A stretch of DNA of 38,742 nucleotides from Spirosomataceae bacterium. GTDB taxonomy: Bacteria > Bacteroidota > Bacteroidia > Cytophagales > Spirosomataceae. Position 1 is the stretch's first letter, and every line of letters starts with the position of its first letter. The DNA lies in NCBI GenBank assembly GCA_022702045.1, contig JAKONH010000442.1:1-38742 (forward strand), given 5' to 3'. A model generated the notes under the pieces. The model did not search any database. It saw nothing but the letters and a program-made list of their open reading frames with translations, and was not told the origin of the DNA. Position numbers and translations under genes: made by a program. Of the stretch, positions 16,801-23,313 are shown piece after piece.

Positions 16801-17005
16801 CAAAACCCGCGTCTTTGCCTTTCTCCGGCAGGAGGGGCTCAAATCGGAAGACAATGCCCGCTTCGTTGCCCGGATACTGACCGATGTGTCGGCGACAACT
16901 GCCATTGGCGACAAGGCCAGTTGTATTCAGATTATGCGGGACCTACAGCAACAATTCAACGAGTTACCCTTGCCAATTCGACGGCATCAACCGGACATTC
17001 GGTAA
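13820..17005 (+). CDS. WGR-domain protein with long HEAT/ARM-repeat body (retron-associated)
   Basis: This is a 1061-residue protein. Residues 1-80 form a WGR domain (LYFKEGNSDKVYEVDL, VNFRFGRRG, ENFVSSLEVEKRKKGY), a fold found in PARPs and MolR-like proteins that often contacts nucleic acid. From about residue 100 to the end the protein consists of alpha-helical repeats of HEAT/ARM type, for example IPFLIRLVDRGDEMQRYATLWALGRC, DKIRRVAAEALLHVL, FADVRKLGQEWI and ELLAVRQWCWDYFRQN. There is no enzymatic motif that I can see and no signal or membrane segment. It is the first gene of a tight plus-strand run with two further accessory genes, a structured RNA and a reverse transcriptase. A scaffold or sensor in a retron-type system is inferred. 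As I recall, HEAT/ARM proteins accompany retrons of type XIII. Confidence 0.85.
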   Translation: MKLIKQIKLYFKEGNSDKVYEVDLCDVGADQYVVNFRFGRRGATLKEGTKTPAPVSLVTAENFVSSLEVEKRKKGYQSEDEMFQPMPTVVVDDSKPQTREAAILKRLSALASGQTAFRTAWKPSRVIWRAGQLRLTESIPFLIRLVDRGDEMQRYATLWALGRCADPQAARTLQVYFSNQKYSDKIRRVAAEALLHVLKDDELRAHNQHIESRLPPSVRQAITEPDAATLTALLAGSVQNQSLPDYFLLEDLYTLTLSNPIIRTPLLNVLRTIMLKPGWFRHVRHILKMAELRDDFEVQGLLAYRFERTMSFFHKPAYYYYDEDSNDPSIYIAALGQRVRIKAELRKPESRLAYSNRTRNYLRKRLLRTLNQFGKQKNVDYVRLATAILLSYDKATDYRPPHDEITYRWDQTQQRSVLYTRQYPAYDNAYLLNWILYGGSDKLEINYLGLWHYRDLVPYDTQVQADAQPAAKPTEAGLFTNLLSRFSQLLSKETTGTAPEHVDTPAPWVRDEYFPELWDQMPQAYVQLLLRARVDEVHAFAYQNLRQHAAYLALEEKIDDQLLQQLLTSAFEIPARWGVEILRNRLPHGADRSLVLLLLNSPFADVRKLGQEWIQQNSQPFVDDSGFVIAMLFSPHDELRSWMNRLLANVTLTATQQQVLIGRAVARLLTLTNDTPETNALISDATQSLLRYTADALPLLSQQVVAELLQRPVASIQAFAVRLLILKNSRPSASVLGALLVSAYVDVRQAGQQLYAGMLPGLTTDTTYADELTELLLHALIRKEVAEGIHDELVTLLRGPLLTSVAKLDRATTLRLVYAHFRPAQELGLFILDRYQNPHDLTIRQIIALGNHELLAVRQWCWDYFRQNVARIRYERDEAIRLLDATWEDTRQAAMNFFCDAFTETDWTPETLIGIADSVRPDVQAFGRELITRFFTDDDGPEFLLKLSQHPTAAVQVFTTNYLERYATDQPDRLKALTFYFRSVLLRVHQSRTAKTRVFAFLRQEGLKSEDNARFVARILTDVSATTAIGDKASCIQIMRDLQQQFNELPLPIRRHQPDIR

Positions 17006-17034
17006 GCCTTTTTTAACCTATCTCACCTTTTATC

Positions 17035-18474
17035 ATGTTGACGAATTATTTGGAACTCTCGGAAGATCAGGGAGCTGCCCATAAATTTTATGAAGTTACG
17101 GTCGACCAAACGGCTGTGACCATTCGCTTCGGGCGGATTGGCGATCATGGACAAAGCCAAACAATCTCATTCGGTGATACCGCCGAAGCGACAAAATTTG
17201 CCGAAAAGAAAATTAAGGAAAAACAAAAGAAAGGCTACGCACTGGCTGTTCAGGGACAGCGTCAAAAACGGGGTGTCACAAGGCGTGCCGTAGCGAGTAA
17301 GCCTGCTGCCGTAAAGCAAAGTCTGCCTATCATCTGGCGGTTCAATACGGGTTCTGCTGCTTTTGGCATTTATGTAAACGAGCACACCTGCTGGGCTGGC
17401 AATGAACGGGGCGACGTATTTCGACTGAACCACGATGGTGAAGTTGGCTTACACTATCGGCTGCCCGACGGTGTTAAGTGTATCGTCGCCGATAATGAGT
17501 GGATCTACGTAGGCTGCGATGATGGGAACGTCTATGATTTAACCGGTAAACGCCCGCGTCTGTCCTACGAAATCAATGACAAAATTGAAATTTACTGGCT
17601 CGACATTAACGATGGTTTATTAGGTGTATCGGATGCAACAGGTAAAGCAACGATCATCAACTACGAGGATGAAGAACAGTGGAATAAACAGCAGGATGGT
17701 AAATCCGCCTGGATGATTCGTTGTGACGAACGAGGCAAAGTCTTTTGTGGCGATTCGGCTGGAATCGTTTGTTATAATGGCCCTGATGGGCAATTTGATT
17801 GGAAAGTAACTACGGAAGGATCTGTTCTCTTCGGCTGGGCTGAAAGCGATAAAATTTATGCGGCCACAGCCAGAAATCTAGTGCAGGCGTTCACGAAGAC
17901 AGGTGAGCACGTACGAAATTACCGTACCGACGCCGTCGTGTATTCGTGTGCTACATCGCCTAATGGTGATTTTGTGTTTGCCGGCGATAACTATTCCGCC
18001 ATTTACTGTTTCGATGCGGCCGGAAACCGACTCTGGAAGCTAGCTACGGGCTGTGGGTCGGCCCTGTCGATGCAGTATGTTGATGAACGGCTCTACGTCG
18101 TAACCACAGATGGCTCACTAGCTTGTATCGATGCCCGGCAGGAAGCGATTACTGACGCCCAAAACGGAATTACCCCGGCGGTGACGGACGTTAAAATAGC
18201 CGCTGTAGAACTGTCGGCGGCTATCACGTCGACCGATACCGCTGTTCTGGAAACAACCTCCGCTATGAGCGGTATACGGGTACATTGTGTGAAGGAAGGC
18301 GGAAAGCTACGGGTAAGGCCAGTGTCGGAAGGCTTTCATACTGACTGGCATGTTCAGTTTCCCAAGAACCTTCGCCAGGAAAATACCACCTATGTTGTTG
18401 ATGAATTGAAGGAAGCCGCGCAGGGTGGTTTCTACCGCGTATTTGGCAACATTCTGAAGTATACGTCTAACTGA
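17035..18474 (+). CDS. WGR-domain beta-propeller protein (retron-associated)
   Basis: This 479-residue protein starts 29 bp after the WGR-HEAT gene. The WGR domain spans residues 1-80 (EDQGAAHKFYEVTV, IRFGRIGDHG, EKKIKEKQKKGY). Residues about 95-375 are beta-propeller repeats of the WD40/PQQ kind, with repeated short motifs such as WAGNERGDVFRLN, YVGCDDGNVYDL, VFCGDSAGIVCYN, VFAGDNYSAIYCFDAAG and YVVTTDGSLACID. A separate C-terminal module follows (about 408-479, including VHCVKEGGKLRVRPVSEG and GGFYRVFGNI) that I do not recognise. No enzymatic residues are apparent. Two successive genes that each begin with a WGR domain suggest both proteins bind the same kind of ligand, perhaps the RNA-DNA made by the linked reverse transcriptase. 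That is inference. Confidence 0.85.
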   Translation: MLTNYLELSEDQGAAHKFYEVTVDQTAVTIRFGRIGDHGQSQTISFGDTAEATKFAEKKIKEKQKKGYALAVQGQRQKRGVTRRAVASKPAAVKQSLPIIWRFNTGSAAFGIYVNEHTCWAGNERGDVFRLNHDGEVGLHYRLPDGVKCIVADNEWIYVGCDDGNVYDLTGKRPRLSYEINDKIEIYWLDINDGLLGVSDATGKATIINYEDEEQWNKQQDGKSAWMIRCDERGKVFCGDSAGIVCYNGPDGQFDWKVTTEGSVLFGWAESDKIYAATARNLVQAFTKTGEHVRNYRTDAVVYSCATSPNGDFVFAGDNYSAIYCFDAAGNRLWKLATGCGSALSMQYVDERLYVVTTDGSLACIDARQEAITDAQNGITPAVTDVKIAAVELSAAITSTDTAVLETTSAMSGIRVHCVKEGGKLRVRPVSEGFHTDWHVQFPKNLRQENTTYVVDELKEAAQGGFYRVFGNILKYTSN

Positions 18475-18487
18475 TTTTAGACAAACC

Positions 18488-20131
18488 ATGCGCTTCAACT
18501 ATAAATTCGGTGGCAGCACATCCATAGTCAGTAACGCCAATTCGGTGGGTATGTCGTTTGCCCCCAATGTCAATCGGAGCCCCACGTTTTTTGTCGGGAA
18601 ACTGCATCGGAAACTGGCTTTTCGTGAAGCTATTTCGGCCTTACACGATGTCGTGGTATCAGATATGCGCTTCGTTCCGCGCGACAAAACAGTCTACAAG
18701 GAATGGGCCGCGCAGCAGGAAGTGATCTGGCTATCAAAATTTATGGCCGATCAGCAGATCGATGACGGGAAAGAACGGATCGCTGAGGTTAGAGCGGAAC
18801 TGACGTCATTGTACCGCGATCAGGATCGGGTTATGAAACCGTTTTACGAAGCACGGCAACGGTACTATAACTACCTCTACGAACGCGATCGGGATGCCTG
18901 GTTTGTACTGGACCCCGTTATCACGGTACACCCCGATGAAGTATTTTTCGAATGTTTCTCGCAGGATGAATCGTCGTATGGAAAACTGTCGGCCAACTAC
19001 AACGTGTTCAAGCACATCAGCGAATTCGCCTGCGGCACCACCAATATTGATTACTCGTCAGCGCTCTACAACGAGTTTCAAAAAATTCGCGACTATAAAG
19101 AAACCGATTTTAAGATCGATCCCAGTGGCTTCGACGTACAAACGACTGACGAAGACGCGTATAAAGAAGTAAAAATCGATCTGCCTGATAGCTGGGTGCG
19201 CGGTTTTCTGCAGGTGAGTTCGGCTATGACGCTGCCGGCGACGACGCTCGAATTGCATCCGATGGACGTGTACGGTATTTGCTCGCTGCTGCGTCGGTTC
19301 AAGGAAAAAACAGGACCAAGGTCCATCCGATTTCAGCTGACACCCGGAAAACCGATCAAACTGGTGTTTGACCCCTGGGGCAAAGAACTGGTCTGTAGCC
19401 GGTCCGTTTACGAGGGTACAGCGGCCAAGGAAATTCGGATTTGGGGTCGTCGCCGATTGCTTATTCTGGAGCGATTGATTCCGGTTAGTCGCCGGTTCAC
19501 GGTTCACCTGTTGGGGTCGGGTTTACCTTCATTTTACATAGCCGATCTGGGTGATATGAGCTTTACGCTCGGTCTTTCAGGCTGGTCGGCCAATGACTGG
19601 TCGCGGCTGGGAAATTTTGACCTGATGGCCCCGCGTGCCGACGTGTCGCCGGCTACGGCCCAACTGATATTTGAGACGCTCAAACAAAACTGGTACGAAA
19701 AGCCCGAAGTGCTGGCTAAACGAATGGGACTGGATACGAAAACCGTGCTGGGCGCACTCGGGACTTATACACAGGCGGGGCGGGCCATTTTCGATGTACA
19801 GCAGGGTGTTTACCGGGTTCGGGAACTAACGCAGGAGCCATTACCGATGGCACAGCTACGGTTTGACAACCCGCGTGAAGCTACTGCGCACCAGTTGTTC
19901 GACGACAAGACTGTTCAGGTTATAGCAACCACTGAATCGGAAGGAACACGACTAACAGGTACTGTCAGAACCGAAAGTCGAACATACAACCCCAGCCTGG
20001 TAATTGATGCTGACGAACGACTGGCAAAAGGAAGCTGTGATTGTGATTTTTATGGTCAGAACAAGCTTCACAAAGGTCCTTGTGAGCATATGCTGGCGCT
20101 ACGGATTGCCTGTCGAAGTCAACTGACATAA
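18488..20131 (+). CDS. winged-helix/SWIM zinc-finger protein (retron-associated)
   Basis: This 547-residue protein starts 13 bp after the previous stop. At the C-terminus a SWIM-type zinc-binding motif is clear: Cys517-x-Cys519, twelve residues, Cys532-x-His534. Just before it (about 400-460) lies a winged-helix-like segment (YEKPEVLAKRMGLDTKTVLGALGTYTQAGRAIFD). The N-terminal 380 residues are mixed alpha/beta with no motif that I recognise. SWIM domains bind nucleic acid or protein partners. As I recall, a protein called WHSWIM is a marker of type XIII retrons, which matches the adjacent RNA and reverse transcriptase. No terminator separates it from the RNA, although the RNA has its own promoter 60 bp downstream. 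It could be the effector or a regulator; the sequence does not decide this. Confidence 0.85.
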   Translation: MRFNYKFGGSTSIVSNANSVGMSFAPNVNRSPTFFVGKLHRKLAFREAISALHDVVVSDMRFVPRDKTVYKEWAAQQEVIWLSKFMADQQIDDGKERIAEVRAELTSLYRDQDRVMKPFYEARQRYYNYLYERDRDAWFVLDPVITVHPDEVFFECFSQDESSYGKLSANYNVFKHISEFACGTTNIDYSSALYNEFQKIRDYKETDFKIDPSGFDVQTTDEDAYKEVKIDLPDSWVRGFLQVSSAMTLPATTLELHPMDVYGICSLLRRFKEKTGPRSIRFQLTPGKPIKLVFDPWGKELVCSRSVYEGTAAKEIRIWGRRRLLILERLIPVSRRFTVHLLGSGLPSFYIADLGDMSFTLGLSGWSANDWSRLGNFDLMAPRADVSPATAQLIFETLKQNWYEKPEVLAKRMGLDTKTVLGALGTYTQAGRAIFDVQQGVYRVRELTQEPLPMAQLRFDNPREATAHQLFDDKTVQVIATTESEGTRLTGTVRTESRTYNPSLVIDADERLAKGSCDCDFYGQNKLHKGPCEHMLALRIACRSQLT

Positions 20132-20190
20132 GCGGTTTGGGTAACGATGAAATGCGTTTAAGTAAATCAAAACAAATAGTGTGTTGACTC

Positions 20191-20221
20191 TTTGCAGGGT
20201 AACCAGTTCGGTATAAATTTG
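20191..20221 (+). promoter_or_regulatory. promoter of the retron RNA
   Basis: TTTG (20191-20194), nineteen bases, then TAAATTTG (20214-20221) is a textbook Bacteroidota promoter (TTTG-N17-23-TAnnTTTG). Transcription should begin a few bases before the a1 arm at 20237. Confidence 0.8.
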
Positions 20222-20236
20222 CGGAATCAAGTGTCC

Positions 20237-20471
20237 AAACGGTCAGGCACGCACAAGACCTTGCGTTTCCTTCGGGAAAAGAACGATGCTTCGTCGTTCA
20301 TGCCAACTGACTTCACACGCATCATTACGTGCAATCGTTACTGTGGGGGGCTTCGTACTAGTAGCACCTTTTCGGTACGACTCCTGCGGACTAAAAGGTG
20401 CTACTAGTACGGCCCCCCGGGAGTTGATTGACGTAATCCTGAGATTGTTCGAAGGCCGTGTCTGACCGTTT
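20237..20471 (+). ncRNA. retron msr-msd non-coding RNA
   Basis: This is the proposed template/primer RNA of the reverse transcriptase encoded 62 bp downstream. Its ends pair as the a1/a2 stem: AAACGGTCAGGCACG (20237-20251) with CGTGTCTGACCGTTT (20457-20471), 15 bp with one G-U. Next come two msr hairpins: TTTCC-TTCG-GGAAA (20266-20279) and GAACGA/TCGTTC (20281-20299). The msd is a long rod. An outer 12-bp stem with one bulged G pairs 20324-20336 with 20426-20437. After an internal loop, six G pair with six C (20345-20350 with 20413-20418). The top is a perfect 18-bp stem (20355-20372 with 20393-20410) closed by a 20-base loop. The branching G is not certain (candidates 20251 and 20257). A T-rich tract follows a2. 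Confidence 0.88.
20324..20437 (+). other. msd hairpin of the retron RNA
   Basis: This 114-nt inverted repeat is the predicted reverse-transcribed part. Counting outer, middle and inner stems, about 38 base pairs form, interrupted by one bulged G, an 8x7 internal loop and a two-base bulge (20352-20353). The inner arm reads GTACTAGTAGCACCTTTT. In DNA form it would fold into the same rod. Confidence 0.85.
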
Positions 20472-20533
20472 TTGTTTTCCCCGCCTGTATCGCTGTCTGT
20501 CTGCACCGGTCAACTCAGGAACACCCCTGTAAC

Positions 20534-22021
20534 ATGACTCGTCAGGAAATTTATGACCGAATCCGTGGGCTGGGTTCAAAAGATTCGTTTGTGTTGGCCG
20601 AAATGAAACGGCTTGGCTTCTGGGAGCCGACTACCGATATACCCAGTCTGCCGGAGCAACTCATCGAACGGCAGGGCCAGCTTCAACGAGAGCTAAACGA
20701 ATTACTGGAGAAGCAGCGCCGGTACGAAAATCGGAAAGCCATGCTGGCCGAGATGCGGAAAGCCCGCATGGCCGAATCCAAACGGAAGCAGCAGGAAACG
20801 AAGCAACGCAACGAGCAGAAACGTCAGGAACGGACCGCGCAATGGAAACGTCAGCAGGAGCAGACGGTTGTTTACCTGGGCAAGAACGTCTCCGGCAGTT
20901 TACAGCCAGGAACGGCCAACAACGATCAGTTGCGCCGGTTTGGCCTTCCGGATTTCGACAGCCCACTGGCGCTGGCTCAGGTAATTGGTGTAACGCTCAG
21001 TCGGTTGCGCTTTCTGGCGTACGATCGTTCGGTGTCTACGGTGTCGCATTACAAGCGATTTTACCTGCTCAAAAAATCGGGTGGAAAACGCTTGATTTCG
21101 GCACCGATGCCGTATCTGAAAACGGCTCAATACTGGATTCTGAACCATATTCTTCGGAAAATTCAACCTACGGAACAGGCGCACGGCTTTACAAGCGACC
21201 GATCCATCGTGACCAACGCGCAGCCACATACAGGCAAGGATGTGGTAGTAAACCTGGACTTGAAAGACTTCTTTCCCAGTATCAGCTATCGGCGGGTCAA
21301 AGGGTTATTTGTGATGGTTGGATATGCCGAAAACATAGCGACCATCCTGGCGCTGCTTTGCACGGAGCCTGACAGCGACATGATCGAGTTAGATGGAAAA
21401 ACGTACTACGTTGCCAAAGGTAGTCGCGTACTACCCCAGGGTGCCCCGACCAGCCCAGCGCTGACCAATCTGATCGCCTACCGCCTTGACCATCGGCTAC
21501 GGGGCATTGCGGATAAATTCGGCTATACATACACGCGCTACGCTGATGACTTAACCTTTTCTGCATCTGGCGAAGCGGCCGGGCGCGTGGGGCAGTTGCT
21601 CTGGTCGGTCAGGCAAGTGATCGACGGGGAGGGATTTGTGCTGCACCCGGACAAATTACAAGTGATGCGCAAGGGAAGCCAGCAGCGTGTGACGGGCCTG
21701 GTTGTGAATGACCAGCTAGGTATCGACCGGACCATGCTGCGGAAGTTTCGGGCCTTACTGCACCAGATTGACCAGTCGGGATGGCAAGGTAAAACGTGGG
21801 GTAAAGGCCAGATTCAGAATACCGTACTGGGTTACGCGAATTTCGTCGCTATGGTAAAGCCGGAACAGGGAAAGCGGCTGGTAGAGACGGTCAAAAGGCT
21901 GATGCTGCCCGCTCTCGATTCGGCAAGTGAACTACCTAGGCAGAAACCGTCGACTAGTGATCAAATCAATCAACTGCCCAAGGATACGAATTTATCTACG
22001 GACTGGTGGGATGTGCTATAA
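20534..22021 (+). CDS. retron-type reverse transcriptase with N-terminal coiled-coil extension
   Basis: This 495-residue RNA-directed DNA polymerase is predicted to copy the msd part of the RNA encoded just upstream into msDNA. Catalytic blocks in order: motif A LDLKDFFPSI (catalytic Asp242), QGAPTSP (302-308), and YADD (336-339) with Asp338 and Asp339. Two retron-specific signatures are present: NAQPH (228-232, the NAxxH motif) and VTG (386-388). Retron enzymes are usually about 300-400 residues. Here residues 1-150 form an extension in which about 45-110 is a highly charged coiled-coil (many Lys, Arg, Glu and Gln). The C-terminal 40 residues (to DWWDVL) are also extra. There are no group II intron maturase or endonuclease domains. 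The gene ends in a terminator and follows the WGR/WGR/SWIM genes, indicating one functional unit. Confidence 0.95.
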   Translation: MTRQEIYDRIRGLGSKDSFVLAEMKRLGFWEPTTDIPSLPEQLIERQGQLQRELNELLEKQRRYENRKAMLAEMRKARMAESKRKQQETKQRNEQKRQERTAQWKRQQEQTVVYLGKNVSGSLQPGTANNDQLRRFGLPDFDSPLALAQVIGVTLSRLRFLAYDRSVSTVSHYKRFYLLKKSGGKRLISAPMPYLKTAQYWILNHILRKIQPTEQAHGFTSDRSIVTNAQPHTGKDVVVNLDLKDFFPSISYRRVKGLFVMVGYAENIATILALLCTEPDSDMIELDGKTYYVAKGSRVLPQGAPTSPALTNLIAYRLDHRLRGIADKFGYTYTRYADDLTFSASGEAAGRVGQLLWSVRQVIDGEGFVLHPDKLQVMRKGSQQRVTGLVVNDQLGIDRTMLRKFRALLHQIDQSGWQGKTWGKGQIQNTVLGYANFVAMVKPEQGKRLVETVKRLMLPALDSASELPRQKPSTSDQINQLPKDTNLSTDWWDVL

Positions 22022-22024
22022 CAG

Positions 22025-22064
22025 CGAACGCCCTGGCCGTGAGTGAGACAGGGCGTTCGTTTGC
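22025..22064 (+). terminator. intrinsic terminator of the retron operon
   Basis: CGAACGCCCTG (22025-22035) pairs with CAGGGCGTTCG (22049-22059), an 11-bp stem with a 13-base loop, followed by TTTGCTT directly after the reverse transcriptase stop. Confidence 0.88.
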
Positions 22065-22083
22065 TTCATTATCTGGGTAGTGA

Positions 22084-23277
22084 CTAGCTCAACCGGTCTT
22101 TGAAGCTTTCGTAGCCGTACGAACGTTTCAGTGAAAAAGTGTCGTCTTCGTTCCAGATACCGATGCTGGGCAGGTTGACACCGTTAAATGTGGTTGTTTT
22201 TACCATAGTGTAATGAATCATATCATCGAACACCAGCTTGTCGCCGACAGCCAAAGGTGCGTCGAATGAGTAGTCGCCCATAAAGTCGCCGGCCAGGCAG
22301 GTCATGCCGCCGAGCCGGTACGTAGGCTTACTGGCTACCGGTTCATGGTACGCATTCAGGATGCGTGGCTTGTACGGCATTTCAAGCGTATCGGGCATGT
22401 GCGCGGCAAACGACGTATCGAGAATGGCGACGTCGATGCCCTGACTATCAACAACATCCAAAACTGTCGAGACGAGGATGCCCGTTTGCCAGGCGATGGC
22501 CGATCCGGGTTCAAGAATGATGTCGACATTGTATTTGGCACGGAATGCCTTGAGCAGTCCGATGAGGTGGTCGGTATCGTAGCCCTCGCGGGTCATCAGG
22601 TGGCCACCGCCAAAGTTGACCCATTTGGCCTGGTGCAGCAGCTTGTCGAAGCGTTCTTCGAGCGCCGTCAGCGTCCGTTCGAGCGTAAACGAATCGTTTT
22701 CACAAAGCGTGTGAAAGTGAATTCCTTCCAAACCATCGGGTAACTGATCGGGCAGTTGGTGGCGCGTAGCGCCGAGCCGGGAGCCGGGTACGCAGGGATT
22801 GTACATCTCTGTCGCTACTTCCGAGTATTGCGGATTGACGCGGATGCCGCATGAAACGGTCGGTTTGCCGTCGGTCTGCTGTTGGGCGTTGTAAGCCGCC
22901 ACCCGCTCATTGAACCGATCCCACTGATTCCAGGAGTTAAACGTCAGGTGACTGCTGCGCGTCAGTACCTCATCGAACTCGTCGTCGCGGTAGGCGGGGA
23001 TGTAGGTATGGGCCGGGACGTTCATGTAGTCGTTGACCAGCTTGATTTCGTTGAGCGATGAGGCTGTAGCACCACTTAGGTACTCGCGTACGAGCGGAAA
23101 GACGCTGTACATCGAAAAGCCTTTCAGGGCCAGAATGATCGTGATACCGGCTGATTGTTGCACCGAGTCGATGAGCTGAAGATTCCGGCGGAGTTTGGCT
23201 TCTTCGAGTACGAAACAGGGGGAAGGAATGCTCGGCCCAGTTGGGTTGTCGAGATACTGTAGCAGGGGCGAATTCAT
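22084..23277 (-). CDS. nspC: carboxynorspermidine decarboxylase
   Basis: This 397-residue PLP-dependent, fold III decarboxylase removes CO2 from carboxyspermidine or carboxynorspermidine, the last step of the alternative polyamine pathway common in Bacteroidota. PLP-lysine is in ILALKGFSMY near the N-terminus. HFHTLCEND, WVNFGGGHLMTREGYD and EPGSAIAW form the cofactor pocket, and MTCLAGDFMGDYSF contains the conserved active-site Cys. The start is set at ATG 23277 because a promoter -7 box ends five bases upstream, so the longer frame would not be transcribed from it. A partner carboxyspermidine dehydrogenase is not in this window. Confidence 0.94.
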   Translation of the reverse strand: MNSPLLQYLDNPTGPSIPSPCFVLEEAKLRRNLQLIDSVQQSAGITIILALKGFSMYSVFPLVREYLSGATASSLNEIKLVNDYMNVPAHTYIPAYRDDEFDEVLTRSSHLTFNSWNQWDRFNERVAAYNAQQQTDGKPTVSCGIRVNPQYSEVATEMYNPCVPGSRLGATRHQLPDQLPDGLEGIHFHTLCENDSFTLERTLTALEERFDKLLHQAKWVNFGGGHLMTREGYDTDHLIGLLKAFRAKYNVDIILEPGSAIAWQTGILVSTVLDVVDSQGIDVAILDTSFAAHMPDTLEMPYKPRILNAYHEPVASKPTYRLGGMTCLAGDFMGDYSFDAPLAVGDKLVFDDMIHYTMVKTTTFNGVNLPSIGIWNEDDTFSLKRSYGYESFKDRLS

Positions 23278-23281
23278 ACCG

Positions 23282-23312
23282 CAAAGGTAGGCAGGGCGCA
23301 AGGGCCTGCCAA
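23282..23312 (-). promoter_or_regulatory. nspC promoter giving a near-leaderless transcript
   Basis: On the minus strand TTG (23312-23310), twenty bases, then TACCTTTG (23289-23282) matches the Bacteroidota consensus. Only four bases separate the -7 box from the nspC ATG. The -33 part lies just upstream of the decayed TonB gene's old stop codon. Confidence 0.6.
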
Positions 23313-23313
23313 G

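Noticed and set aside
20534-22021. Reverse transcriptase as part of a group II intron or a diversity-generating retroelement
   Set aside because: No maturase X/endonuclease domain, no intron RNA domains and no template/variable repeat pair were seen. The NAxxH and VTG motifs and the adjacent msr-msd-like RNA point to a retron.
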